Assembly: GCF_000003815.2 (NCBI RefSeq)
Contig: NC_049980.1
Coordinates: forward strand, 21,043,419-21,107,418
DNA from: Branchiostoma floridae
Taxonomy: Eukaryota > Chordata > Leptocardii > Amphioxiformes > Branchiostomatidae
Direction: 5' to 3'
Length of the DNA: 64,000 nt
Below, one piece after another: positions 38,301-49,495 of this stretch (position 1 is its first letter; every line of letters starts with the position of its first letter). The notes below the pieces were generated by a model that saw only the letters and a program-made list of their open reading frames with translations, was not told where the DNA came from and ran no database searches. Made by a program: the position numbers and the translations under genes.

Positions 38301-38527
38301 TGTGAACTTGGTCATACATGTATTTTGATTCCTGTCCCGTATACCATTCCTAAGGTTCTAAAATCCTTTGTTCTGTAGTATGGCCAAATCTAAGTAACGA
38401 GGAGGACTACCTGCCGCCGTACCGGCCCCGGTCAGCCACAGGTCCGAGCGCGCTGGGGTGGACCCCGCCCATGTCGCGCCTGAGGATCAGCACGGAGGAC
38501 AGCGTGGAGCGAGAATCCTTCTTCTAG
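35322..38527 (+). CDS. FAM167/FAM89/LURAP-like coiled-coil adaptor
   Basis: Five exons encode 377 residues: 35322-36080 (preceded by a 5' UTR from 35242 after TTTCAG), 36938-36973, 37219-37301, 37729-37835 and 38379-38527. The N-terminal 200 residues are polar and look disordered. The recognisable core is RLEKNLRWLRQEI (end of exon 1) plus KEQDQSLMRQFLDLRSSIHQ (exon 3), the leucine-rich helix pattern WLRxE...QDQxLxRQLxxLRxxIxxL of FAM167, shared more distantly with FAM89 and LURAP1. A Ser-rich stretch follows (PKDSSSLLSLSS), as in LURAP-type proteins, and the C-terminus is novel. Exon 2 adds just 12 residues between the two halves of the helix. LURAP proteins are cytoplasmic adaptors; FAM167 function is poorly defined. 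Gene structure is confident, family assignment moderate. Confidence 0.6.
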
Positions 38528-38817
38528 CCGTGTCACAGGGCTGTCATCATCAGGCTTGTCCTGGCTTTGAACGCGGACAGTATGTCGGGTTTGCAGACAC
38601 ATATTACCATGACAAAGCAATCCAAACGAAGAGAAGACATGTCGGTACCACGGCACGAAAAAAGGTATTTAAGCGTGCTGAAACCATGCGTAATGTTGAC
38701 GTATTTTCCTTCTTTACAGACCTATACACCACTTATACGAATACGTAAATATTGCCTTTAAGTGGTCTTTCCGTAGGTCCGTGTTAGTCCTTATTTTCCG
38801 GTTTTCCAGTTGTCTTT

Positions 38818-39745
38818 CAGCAGCTTAAAGATGTCGTAAATGATTATTAAAACCCCCTTAAAACTTGTTTAAAGTTCACGTTTATTTGATCTAAAGCCTC
38901 TTTACGTCTTATATACGTGTGCATTAAGAGGATTATAACGTGTGTTTAGGTGCCTTTTCAGCAGCTTAAAGTTGCCACAAATACTTATTAAAACGCCCTT
39001 AAGACATGTTTAAACTTCACGTATATTTGATCTAAAGCCTCTTTACGTCTTATATACGTGTGCATTAAGTGGATTTTAACGTATGTTTATGTGCATTTTC
39101 AGCAGCTTAAAGTTGCCATAAATACTTATTAAAACGCCCTTAAAACATGTTTAAACTTCACGTTTATTTGATCTAAAGCCTCTTTACGTCTTATATACGT
39201 GTGCATTAAGTGGATTATAACGTGTGTTTATGTGCCTTTTCAGCAGCTTAAAGTTGCCATAAATACTTATTAAAACGCCCTTAAGACATGTTTAAACTTC
39301 ACGTTTATCTGATCTAAAGCCTCTTTACGTCTTATATACGTGTGCATTAAGTGGATTATAACGTGTGTTTATGTGCCTTTTCAGCAGCTTAAAGTTGCCA
39401 TAATCACTTATTAAAACGCCCTTAAGACATCTTTAAACTTCACGTTCGTCTGATCTTAAGCCTTTTTACGTCTCATATACGTGTGCATTAAGTGGATTAT
39501 AACGTGTGTTTATGTGCCTTTTCAGCAGCTTAAATTCGCCATAAATACTTATAAAAACGCCCTTAAGACATGTTTAAACTTCACGTTTATTTGATCTAAA
39601 GCCTCTTTACGTCTTATATACGTGTGCAGTAAGAGTCTATATTTTTCGTTTTAGCAGCTAAAAGTTGTCATATATACGCACTAAAACACCCTTAAGACAT
39701 GTTTAAAGTTCCTCTGTACGTCTCATATACGTATGCATTAGGTTG
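38818..39745. repeat. 141-bp tandem satellite array
   Basis: CAGCAGCTTA recurs at 38818, 38959, 39100, 39241, 39382 and 39523, exactly 141 bp apart, with a degenerate seventh start near 39652. Units share CTTTACGTCTTATATACGTG and CCTTAAGACATGTTTAAACT. Middle copies are highly similar and edge copies diverge, as expected for unequal exchange. The array starts about 290 bp after the FAM167-like stop codon. Confidence 0.95.
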
Positions 39746-39843
39746 ATTATAAGGTGTGGATAAGTGCAATTTTTGGCAGAATAATCATAAGCACATTTCA
39801 AAGCAAGAAAATGCAATGGATGACACTTTGACATTTTATTGAA

Positions 39844-40317
39844 TCACGAGAAAATATTACATGGAAAAGTAAAAAAAAAACTACAGCCTACTAGGTATTT
39901 GTGGCCTATTATTCTGATGTAGTCGGCAGATAAAGCAATCACAACGGTTGTGCAATTCCGTGCAGCATCCAAGTCCACAGTAACATTTCCAGTGTCGGAC
40001 GAAGCGTCTCGGCGTAAGTTAAGAAGAGCACACAGTTCTATCTGGCCACCACAGGAATAAGAATCCAGTAAGATAGAGAGTAGTGGCCGATATGACTCGT
40101 GTTGTTGGATGGTCTTGGGCTCTTGAATTATTTGGACGCGAAACATGTTCAGCTTGCAGTCTCGGCTTCTATTAATCCGAATGGTACAATGGTCGTGATT
40201 TCCCATTCTGTGTCGATTTCCAACAACATCAACTTGAACAGAATGATAGCCACCTCCTCTCTTTGCTTCAAATTCCGTCAACGGGGGTCCTAGGCTGTAA
40301 CGGCCACAACTTGCGGA
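39844..40317 (-). CDS. Unidentified, possibly secreted Cys-containing protein (C-terminal exon)
   Basis: A minus-strand frame open from 40317 (after an in-frame TAA at 40318-40320) to TGA 39844-39846. It contains six spaced cysteines within the likely mature part (for example SCGRYSLGPPLTEFE, GNHDHCTIRI, SYSCGGQIELC). A possible acceptor (GCCGTTACAG) opens just before SLGPP, and an AATAAA for this strand lies 3 nt past the stop (39835-39840). A possible first exon upstream (about 40630-40500) would encode a basic start and hydrophobic anchor, CLPVLLVFVLIIVICVG, but no donor joins it in phase convincingly. I recognise no family. It could be a lineage-specific secreted gene, a decayed gene, or an ORF within the repeat-rich interval. 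Confidence 0.35.
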   Translation of the reverse strand, partial: SASCGRYSLGPPLTEFEAKRGGGYHSVQVDVVGNRHRMGNHDHCTIRINRSRDCKLNMFRVQIIQEPKTIQQHESYRPLLSILLDSYSCGGQIELCALLNLRRDASSDTGNVTVDLDAARNCTTVVIALSADYIRIIGHKYLVGCSFFFTFPCNIFS

Positions 40318-40924
40318 TTAGAACAGGTCCAAACGTTCTTCAATACTTCTCTTCAAATGAACGCCTGGAAAATAACCGCTCCGTGCCGGTAAATTTGAAC
40401 CCCCACTCTTTTCTGCCATTGGATACATCCTATCACATGACACAGCCGCTGTGTATGTATAGTATGCCGGCCACAGACGGAGCCGCGCCCCATGGCGCAT
40501 ACGCGTACGAATTAACGCTGAATAAATTTACATCTAGCCTGCCCACGCATATCACAATAATCAAAACAAACACGAGCAACACGGGAAGACACTGCCTGTG
40601 TGCCCAAACTGTTCTTTCTTGACGCTTGCTTGCAGATAAAGAAGTAAACATCATTCGTACATTTACTTGTAGAAATGCTCGCCGTTTAATAGTAAGAAAA
40701 ACATAGAGAAAACACCACTCACTACACAAAACGCTATGTCTACTACATCCGTATTCTTCAAGCAGAGGTTGAGTCGCGGAGATATCAATAGTGTAGTAGT
40801 AGGGATTTCTACCGGCGCTTAGCTCTCGGCTCAACTTGCCACAAAAAACCAGGCGGCCTGAGTTAGACCCTGGAAGTTCAGAACATATATGCGGTATATT
40901 AATTAAAAAGTGAAGGGTCTCCTC

Positions 40925-42690
40925 CTTTTCGCATAAACTGCGCTTCAAACATGCCATATGTTCAGCAGAAAAAGGCAACATTTCATAAAACCTTTGTCTT
41001 GAGACTGTATAAGCCAATAAATAAAACGGGGGTGGTGCCCCCCGTTCGCTTAAACTACGCGGATTCAAAGATTAAACATGTCGTATGTTCAGCAGAAATA
41101 CGTAACATTTCATATACGTCTTGGCAACATATAAGCTAAATGGGGGAGGTCTCCCCGTGTTCGCTTAAAAGTGCGCGGATTCAAAGATTAAACATGTCGT
41201 ACGTTCAACAGAAATACGCAACATTTCATATACGTTTTGGCAACATATAAGCTAAACGGGGGTGGTCTCCCCTAGTTCTCTTAAACTGCGCGGATTCAAA
41301 GATTAAACATGTCGTATGTTCAATAGAAATACGCAAAATTTCATATACGTTTGGGCAACATATAAGCTAAACGGAGGAGGTATCCCCTAGTTCGCTTAAA
41401 AGTGCGCGGATTCAATTGAAAGATTAAACATGTCGTATGTTTGACAGAAATACGCAACATTCCAGATACGTCTTGGCAACATATAAGCTAAACGGTGGGG
41501 GTCTCCCCTAGTTCGCTGAAAGTCTTAAACTGCGAAGATTCAAAGATTAAATATGTCGTATGTTCAACAGAAATACGCAACATTTCATATAAGTTTTGGC
41601 AACATATAAGCTAAACGGGGGAGGTCTCCCCTAGTTCGCTTAAACTGCGCGGATTCAAAAATTAAACATGTCGTATGTTCAACAGAAATACGCAACATTT
41701 CATGTACGTTTTGGCAACATATAAGCTAAACGGGGGAGGTCTCCCCTAGTTCGCTTAAACTGCGCGGATTTAAAGATTAAACATGTCGTATGTTCCAGAG
41801 AAATACGCAAAATTTCAAATACGTTCTGGCAACATATAAGCTAAACGGGGGAGGTCTCCCCTAGTTCGCTTAAACTGCGCGGATTCAAAGATTAAACATG
41901 TCGTATGCTCAACAAAAATACGTAACATTTCATATACGTCTTGGCAACATATAAGGTAAACGGGGGAGGTCTCCCCTAGTTCGATTAAAAGTGCGCAGAT
42001 TCGGTTGAAAGATTAAACATGTCGTATGTTCAACAGAAATACGCAACATTTCATATACGTTTTGGCAACATATAAGCTAAACGGGGGAGGTCTCCCCTAG
42101 TTCGCTTAAACTGCGCGGATTCAAAAATTAAACATGTCGTATGTTCAACAGAAATACGCAACATTTCATGTACGTTTTGGCAACATATAAGCTAAACGGG
42201 GGAGGTCTCCCCTAGTTCGCTTAAACTGCGCGGATTTAAAGATTAAACATGTCGTATGTTCAACAGAAATACGCAACATTTCATATACGTTTTGGCAACA
42301 TATAAGCTAAATGGGGGAGGTCTCCCCTAGTTCGCTTAAACTGCGCGGATTTAAAGATTAAACATGTCGTATGTTCAACAGAAATACGCAACATTTTATA
42401 TACGTTTTGGCAACATATAAGCTAAATGGGGGAGGTCTCCCCTAGTTCGCTTAAACTGCGCGGATTTAAAGATTAAACATGTCGTATGTTCGACAGAAAT
42501 ACGCAAAATTTCAAATACGTTCTGGCAACATATAAGCTAAACGGGGGAGGTCTCACCTTGTTCGCTTAAACTGCGTGGATTCAAAGATTAAACATATCGT
42601 GTGTTTTACAGAAATACGCAACATTCTATATACGTCTTGGCAGCATATAAGCTAACGGGGGGGAGGTCTTCCTTGCGTACACGACGGTTC
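40925..42690. repeat. 115-bp tandem satellite array with higher-order structure
   Basis: The block TCGCTTAAA recurs at about 41046, 41161, 41277, 41392, 41513, 41637, 41751, 41866, 41981, 42102, 42217, 42332, 42447 and 42562, mostly 114-116 bp apart; a few units are 121-124 bp, at least two of these through a short TTGAAA-type insertion. Each unit contains the near-palindrome GGGGAGGTCTCCCC and GATTAAACATGTCGTATG. Variant units near 41637-41800 recur almost identically at 42102-42260 (465 bp apart), showing a four-unit higher-order repeat. Minus-strand frames across the array are repeat artefacts. Confidence 0.95.
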
Positions 42691-42699
42691 GAAATGAAT

Positions 42700-43803
42700 T
42701 GTACATGGCGTATATTCAACAGAAAAACGCAACATTTCATATAACGTAAGGGAGCGCATATTAGCCAAACGTAAGTGGTCTTCCCTGTTCGAATTAAACC
42801 TTGCGAGTATTGTATTTGACTTTGCTGAGGTATTAACATAACATTTTGTACCGGAAAACGCAATTGTCAGTTTTGACTGTAAATCTTGCCACTATTTTAA
42901 AACAGATGACGCAATGCTTTATCAAACACCAGACAAAGGCTTATCATATTTGACATAGCCGAGGTAAGTTTGGTAAACAGGTATTTTGTAACGGATCTAG
43001 AGAAACGGTATTTGTGAGTTTTGACAGAAAATATAACCACAGTGGTAAAACAGTAATACGGATTATTTTTTATAACTTTTTAAGACATATAAGTTGTCTT
43101 TTCGGCATACTAAAATAGATGTAAAATCCACGTAAAGAAACACGACAGATTAAGTTACATTTACAAACGCTGAAATCTTACGTAAAGGCCAGATGTATGT
43201 TTCCGATGCCTTTAATAGATCTTAAAATCTTCTGAAATATTTCACCGCCTTTAAGGGCTATATACGTATCTCTGAAACTTTGCTTAAATAGTTGTTTTCG
43301 TGCTGTGTACACCCCTAGGCCTGCTGAAGATCACTGAACTGCCGTCCTCGCAACATTGACTGAATCACATTGTACCTGGTAGTTGGATAGAAAGGTAGAA
43401 TTCGAGAAGGTACTTAAAGGCTTTTGACAAAAAATTGGCGCTACGAGGTGTGTGACCGTTGGAGTAGTATAGCTCACAAAGAACTTGTATCATGGTTCAT
43501 AGTTATAAAGCGCTCACACTAGAAAGAATCATATTTGCTGGAGAACCTTGATTTCTACACCAACCTGGTAGCTACTTTGGGGTAGACTTCAAGGGACCAT
43601 TATGTGCTGGCATAATTGTTTTGGTGCAAATAGTACCTTTAGTGCAATGTCTTATTTGGGGCTTGTAAAAATATAATTGTTTGTTGCAACTTTTAATCAA
43701 TTTCTCCTGACATCACTGTGCAAAGGCCACGGTGCAAAGGTAACCGTGACATGTTGAGATAGTATTAACATTAATCACAATCAAATGGTATTTACTATGG
43801 TCA
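42700..43803. other. Intergenic, nothing recognised
   Basis: AT-rich transition from decayed satellite units to the 3' end of SLC35B3. No supported gene or RNA. Confidence 0.45.
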
Positions 43804-44981
43804 TTTATTTTCCTTCGTCCCTTGTACAGTTTCCTCAGTACAAATACAAAAGTCAAATCAAATGTCGAAATGAACAGTGATACATAAATGAACAAAGTAG
43901 AGTACTAATAGCTGCAACTATTCCATATTCCCTCCTAGTAAGCATAAAATATACAAATATATATCATATATGGAACATCTGACATCTACAACTGCAACAA
44001 GTATCTGTACAAAATACCACCAATACTCTATATACCATCTCTTATGAATACATGCCAATATGAATATGTAAAAAAATGATCCTCACCAATACAACATATA
44101 TCAATAAAGGGTTAATGACCCCAAGAGGTGTATATGGTGTCCTAAGGCTCAGTCATTTGCTATAACCACCAAATAAATCCACCTTGTGATCCAAGCCAAC
44201 ATTGCCTGGCTATATGATAAATGTTCTAAAATACTGCATGTTAACAGTCTCTAACATTATTGTTACATTAAACAAGATACAACCCAAACTTTTCTTCTGG
44301 TTGGTCTTGATCACAAACCAAACATAGCAGCACCATCAAGCTCCATCTACTGCATACAGTGTCTACTGTACACCAGTACCGGTTGTATAAGACTTACATG
44401 TATGTCCAATATAGATTTTCTATATTGGAGAATTTGTATTTGTTATTAATAGATAAAACAATTTATCACGAATGGCTGATCTGCTTGAGTCTCTCTCATA
44501 CTGCATGTATGCACTACATTCTGGGTACCTGCTCTATACATGTAACTCCAGAGTAGGGACAAAGTTGACAAACATTTTTAGTTATAAATCACCATTACAC
44601 CACCATTAACAATGAACTTTTTTACTAACATGATGTTGCACATGGAAGCCACTGCTGCAGCATTTCTCATACCATATCCCAGAAAGTCTGTAATAAGCTT
44701 CCTGACAGACTGTCCAGAGAACCAGGGGGGTTTTCAAGCATGTCAAAGGCAACACCATTTAAATTTCTAGGTTTCATCATTTAAAGTTCTCTGATTTCCC
44801 ATTTCATTTTTTCTGCCATCTGTGATGTGAAGTAAAAGCACCTAATATTAAGTTTCTTTCACTGTCAATGTGGGATAGGAGGAATGTTTACTATTAGAAA
44901 ATATACTGTATTAGAATCTGTTCCCCACAGTTCACATCAGGGCAGGACAGGAAGCTTTGAGATGTTTCTTGTACAGTCTAC
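43804..44981 (-). other. SLC35B3: Probable 3' UTR of SLC35B3
   Basis: The region past the stop codon (44982) has no open frames. A minus-strand AATAAA occurs at 43809-43804. A 3' UTR of about 1.2 kb is plausible; closer variant signals cannot be excluded. Confidence 0.4.
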
Positions 44982-47900
44982 TTAGACGTACTCAGTCTTT
45001 CCACTGGACCTCCCTTGTCTTGTAAAGAGTGGCTGGACAACATAGCGCTGGATCATCGCATCCATTTTAACCTGGTTCTTACTGTATGTTGATAAGAGAA
45101 TTCCTGCAGTCACCAGCAGTGCTGACCACACATATCTGTTGAAACAAACAACAAGAATCCTTAGCATACTTTCAGATGGAAGGTATCATGATTGACTACA
45201 TCTCACATTTTACATTTCAGTAAAGTTTGAGATTTGAGAATTCGATCCAAATATTGAACTTATGAACTTATCAGTATAAACAATTATCCCAGCAGAAATG
45301 TCTGGAAGTAAATATCCGTTTTTATCCAGCTGTAGAGATTGAATTGTATTTGAATAATTATCCCAGCATTGTACCTTTTGTACCCAAACAGTATGTAACA
45401 GCATGTAACAGTCCAATATTGGCCTATTCTAGACCTGCATTTGAGATAATTTTATGAAATCTCCAGTCTAGTGTTCAGAACAAAAAATTCAATATAAAAA
45501 AGTGACCTTCCAAAATACCAGCAAAAATATAAACAATTGGTATAAAGGCAGAATACAAGTTAAACATGAGACACATTTCATCTGCGTTTTGTCACTTACT
45601 GTCAAAGATCAATAATCTTCACTCTTGACATTCCAAATATAATCAGGCTAATTGTGCTTCCTACTTACTGCATAGTGAATGGCTTAGTAAAGAAGATGAA
45701 GCTCAGGATGATGGTAACTGCCTTCCTGCAGGTTGTTACTGGCAGAAAAAACAGAGAATTTTCAACATTGAAGTGATATGATACACAAAGTGATACACCA
45801 CATTTGTGCACATATGTATCATCTACAACACCACTATTAAACATTCTTGATTAAAAGAATTTCACCGCTATGGTCATGAACTATGCAAATTTATACAAGA
45901 ACCATTTTCAGCAGTGGTTGCCAAACAATTAGACACATCCAAACCCCATGGCCATAACCCGAAGTACCAACCTCTTCTTCAAGTTGAGCTCTGAGTAAAA
46001 ACTGGCCTCTACATACCTGTTACAGCAAGCAAAGCTCCAAATGACTTGACCAGGGTGAGCACAAAATTGATCCCCACGTAGCCTGTAACTGACAGGGCTG
46101 CTGCGAGCCCATAGGTGTAGCCCGGGTACTGCAGGGGGAAGATAAGAAAACAGCAAGTCAGGCACAAATCAAATTAGTTCCCAAAACTTAATAGATTGGC
46201 ATACCTAATATTTGGGGCTTAAGTTCAACATACTACATGTTGCCAATCTGCAAGTAGAAGATACAAAGTTGCTTCAAGCGATGATACTGCATTACCTGTG
46301 CACAGAAACGGATTGGTTCCAGGAGTTCTCCTGAGAGCAGCAGTCCCACAAAGATATAAACAAACCCTACACTATAGGAGTACAGCACCTGTGGGGAAAC
46401 AATGAAAATGTTTGTGCACAGTTTGAAACTTGACTCAGCATTTGATGAATCAAGATAAAAACTCCCAATATGATACAGAAGCTCAGATTTCAAATTTCAC
46501 AAATCTCAAATCTTGAAGTCATTTTACAGAGGGTTCTGAAAGCTCTGAAAGCACATGATATGATAGATGATAGATGTTGACGTACCACTTCAGTGTTGCT
46601 AGCACTGTGTGCTTTCATGGTCTTTTCCTGGACATTTCCAATTACTGCATCAGCCACCAGAGCTAGGGAGATCAGTAAAACACCTGCAGAGAAATACAGA
46701 GACATCCACCAACATGATTCAAACCAGCAGAAACCACATTCTTCTAACTCCTGTCATCCCATATAATGGTTCCTGTTCCTGTATGTGTACTTGTAACTGT
46801 GATCTATTATGACTATTGGTATACTTACCATGAGTGTCAAAATTGGGTTGCACCTCCACATCAGCCAGGGTGAAGAAAATCAAGCCAAAGGTCATGCAGA
46901 GACAGGCTGTTACGTCAATCATCCCATACCGTTTACCTGCAAAAATGTAGCTAAATTGTGATTCATAACCAAGTCTGAATTCCATCAGCCTGCAAAATTG
47001 TTTACATTTTACAAAGAATTAGTATCCAGAATGTAATTTTGTACCTTGTATGAGCACCCCTCCAATCATGACAGGTATGAGTTTGCAGCATTTAAAAATG
47101 ACTTGGGTGGGATAGTTTAGATAACCCACTGCAGAGTTGGACAGACCCATGGTAGCCACTGTCAGAAAGGCCAGACCGCAGTAGGTTTTCATGGGAATTC
47201 TGTAAAGATATGAGTCATTAGGAAATAAAGGAAGTTCGACTGTAGTTCAACTGGTAGCAGTTTCACAGTTGAGCTCCTGGTGTCAATTAGTTGGTATTAT
47301 ATACTGTGACACCAGTTGCTGCACTCCTCTCCCAGAGAAACAAATGGGGATCATGTGTCCGAGTAGGTGCCTCAAGAACATTAAAAAGGAAGGGCTAGCA
47401 ACCTCTCCATGTAAAAATATAGTTGCCCTTAAAGTTGAAAGGTATACTACGTACTGACAAAATATCTCGGTACATAAAGAACAAATAAGATAATGTAAAC
47501 ACTGCTGACAGAAAATGCTGATCGAAGTGCATCAAGTACCTATGGTAAAAAAAATCGGGCAAAATATTGTTTTGTTACCTTCTTGTCTTGTCTGTCTTGA
47601 ACTGAAGCTCTCCAGCACCAAAGACAGAGTAAAAGGCAAACTGCACAAGTGTGAGGTACCAGCCAAAGGGTTTAAATCCTTCCAGCCTAAAGATCAGCTC
47701 CTGTCAATATGAATGAAAATTGACAATTGTACAAAATAGATGAATTATACATCAGGCTGCAAGAGATAAATTGTTACATTCCCAAATATTACCAACAAGG
47801 AAGAAAAACACAATGATCATGTCTCCATTTTACTTAATGATTTAAGCACTGTAACAGTTGTAACATATCATTCAAAAGGTCTCTTTCATTTTGTTAACAA

Positions 47901-48195
47901 GGATAGAAAAACACAAACTTACCAACACATATCCATACATAAGGTAGAAGAAGAAGACTCCGCCCACACAGACCAGGAACTGCCCAGCTCTTGGCAAGCC
48001 CCTCAGGGATACTCCAAGGACTTTGACTTCATCAGGCTGCTTTTCTGCAACTGGCTTCACAGAGATGTAATTCTCTCCATCTTGGATGGTTATGGATACG
48101 TTTCTTCCATTATTGAGGAATGCAGAATCAGGATCAACTTGGTTTGTTGTAGTGTCTGACATGTTTACAATGCTGGTATTCCTTGACTTGATCAT
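44982..48195 (-). CDS. SLC35B3: PAPS transporter 2 (SLC35B3)
   Basis: Nine coding exons, all GT-AG and in phase, encode 394 residues: 48195-47923, 47700-47579, 47199-47045, 46936-46829, 46683-46586, 46388-46296, 46128-46017, 45738-45669 and 45135-44982. Diagnostic family segments include GWYLTLVQFAFYSVFG, SAVGYLNYPTQVIFKCCKLI, ADAVIGNVQEKTMKAHSASN and RKAVTIILSFIFFTKPFT, close to human SLC35B3 (about 401 residues). The protein is a multi-pass nucleotide-sugar-transporter-fold carrier that brings 3'-phosphoadenosine 5'-phosphosulfate from the cytosol into the Golgi lumen for sulfation of glycans and proteins. The start is ATG 48195; a second ATG 11 codons in (48162) is possible. Two N-X-T/S sites lie in the N-terminal tail. 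It is transcribed away from THOC1, with the two ATGs 1.3 kb apart. Confidence 0.96.
47236..47455 (+). mobile_element. Possible tRNA-derived SINE in SLC35B3 intron 2
   Basis: TAGTTCAACTGGTAGCAG (from about 47242) fits the internal A-box of a tRNA promoter (TRGYnnARnnGG). A possible but poor B-box (GTGTCAATTA) follows 40-50 bp on, then about 150 bp of unrelated tail. It is antisense to the host gene. Weak B-box, so tentative. Confidence 0.35.
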
Positions 48196-49495
48196 CAGTA
48201 TCTCTTACGCTGCATACACCCCCTGCATACACCCGATATCAATGATTCTCTCAATTGACTACTATTTGGCCATATAAATTACTCTAATTAACTGTAACAG
48301 TATTTGAGTGCAATACGATCTGATGTATCCTGTCTATCAGACTTGATATTTGCCAAATATTGATAACCCGACAATGTGTAAACACTCCAGCACGATTAAC
48401 GCATTTATGATATCTCACATAAATATTTGCTCTGATTTGACATTAGCCCCAAGGTGCATGTATTACACAGATGTTTCACAAGGCTTTGTCTTACACCTAT
48501 CACAAATGCATGCATAACTATATATGGCCATCTTTTGCAGCTGTTACATATTTTCAGCTGTAGGTGCCAGGTGAATGCCACGTGTCGGTTTCTGATAAAA
48601 TCTCACACAACTAAACGTCATATCAACGGATGTCCATGTATTAAATAACGTTACAAGCTAATAAGCACTGCTTGACATTGAAGAAATAGTCGCACAGAAT
48701 GACGGATTTGCCTGAGTGGAAGTTCCATGTAACTTGTTACAATGTTACATAATTTATCATGAATACACAGGTGATATTCGTGTAGCTGTCTGTCAGGTGC
48801 TACAGTTACCTCCCAGAAGATCCCTGAAGTTGAAACACAGCGTCTAAAATCGTATGGCAGGGGTTTGTTGCTCCTTCGGTTTCTTCCTTTTATAACAACA
48901 TTTTCCTGTGTTGAATATATCCTTGTCCCTGTCTGAAGAAGTTATATACAGCAGCGCAGGATGTCGAAAACATTTGTTTCCATCGCCACTTGTAGTTGTA
49001 CGAACAGCTGTCTGACTTCTTCCCATTGGAAGGGCATAAGTTACAGATCACCGGGAGAGGGAGGCCCTATGTTGATATCTTGAATCAAGGTTGATGCAGC
49101 TATTTCACTCAAAAAATTCCTTGTCAATATCTTCATATCTTTTGAAATAATGTTTATCTTATCTCATTATTTTTGTAAGTTTCTTTTGCTACGTTGTTAT
49201 TACTGTTGTGACATTTTAAAAGAATGACTCCCCTGCAATCATTTGTGGTTTGTGCTAATTGAAACCTGTTGTGGAACATTTCATTTTGAGTCATGTTGAT
49301 AAAATGTCATGTTGATAAATTGTATTGGTAACTTTGTCTTACTCTGATGTGATAGCAGTACTTTATCACACTGTAAGGTATAACTATATTTAAAGTACAT
49401 AAAGAGGGTTGTTTAATACATCAATAGTGTGATTTGACTCGCACCTCTTCAACTGCCATCCCCTCTTGTGAAAAATGATACATTCCAACTTGTCC
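48196..49495. promoter_or_regulatory. Head-to-head intergenic region, SLC35B3 / THOC1
   Basis: A 1.3-kb AT-rich interval between diverging start codons (48195 minus, 49496 plus). A short direct repeat of AAAATGTCATGTTGATAAA-like sequence lies near 49300. No TATA box or transposon was recognised. It must contain both promoters and 5' UTRs. Confidence 0.4.

Noticed and set aside
40433-41068. 211-codon minus-strand ORF as one protein
   Set aside because: Its upstream third is decayed 115-bp satellite units; only the portion from about 40650 (hydrophobic segment) was kept, as a tentative exon.
38818-42690. CRISPR-like array
   Set aside because: The repeats are directly abutting 141- and 115-bp units with no unique spacers, in animal DNA: ordinary satellites.
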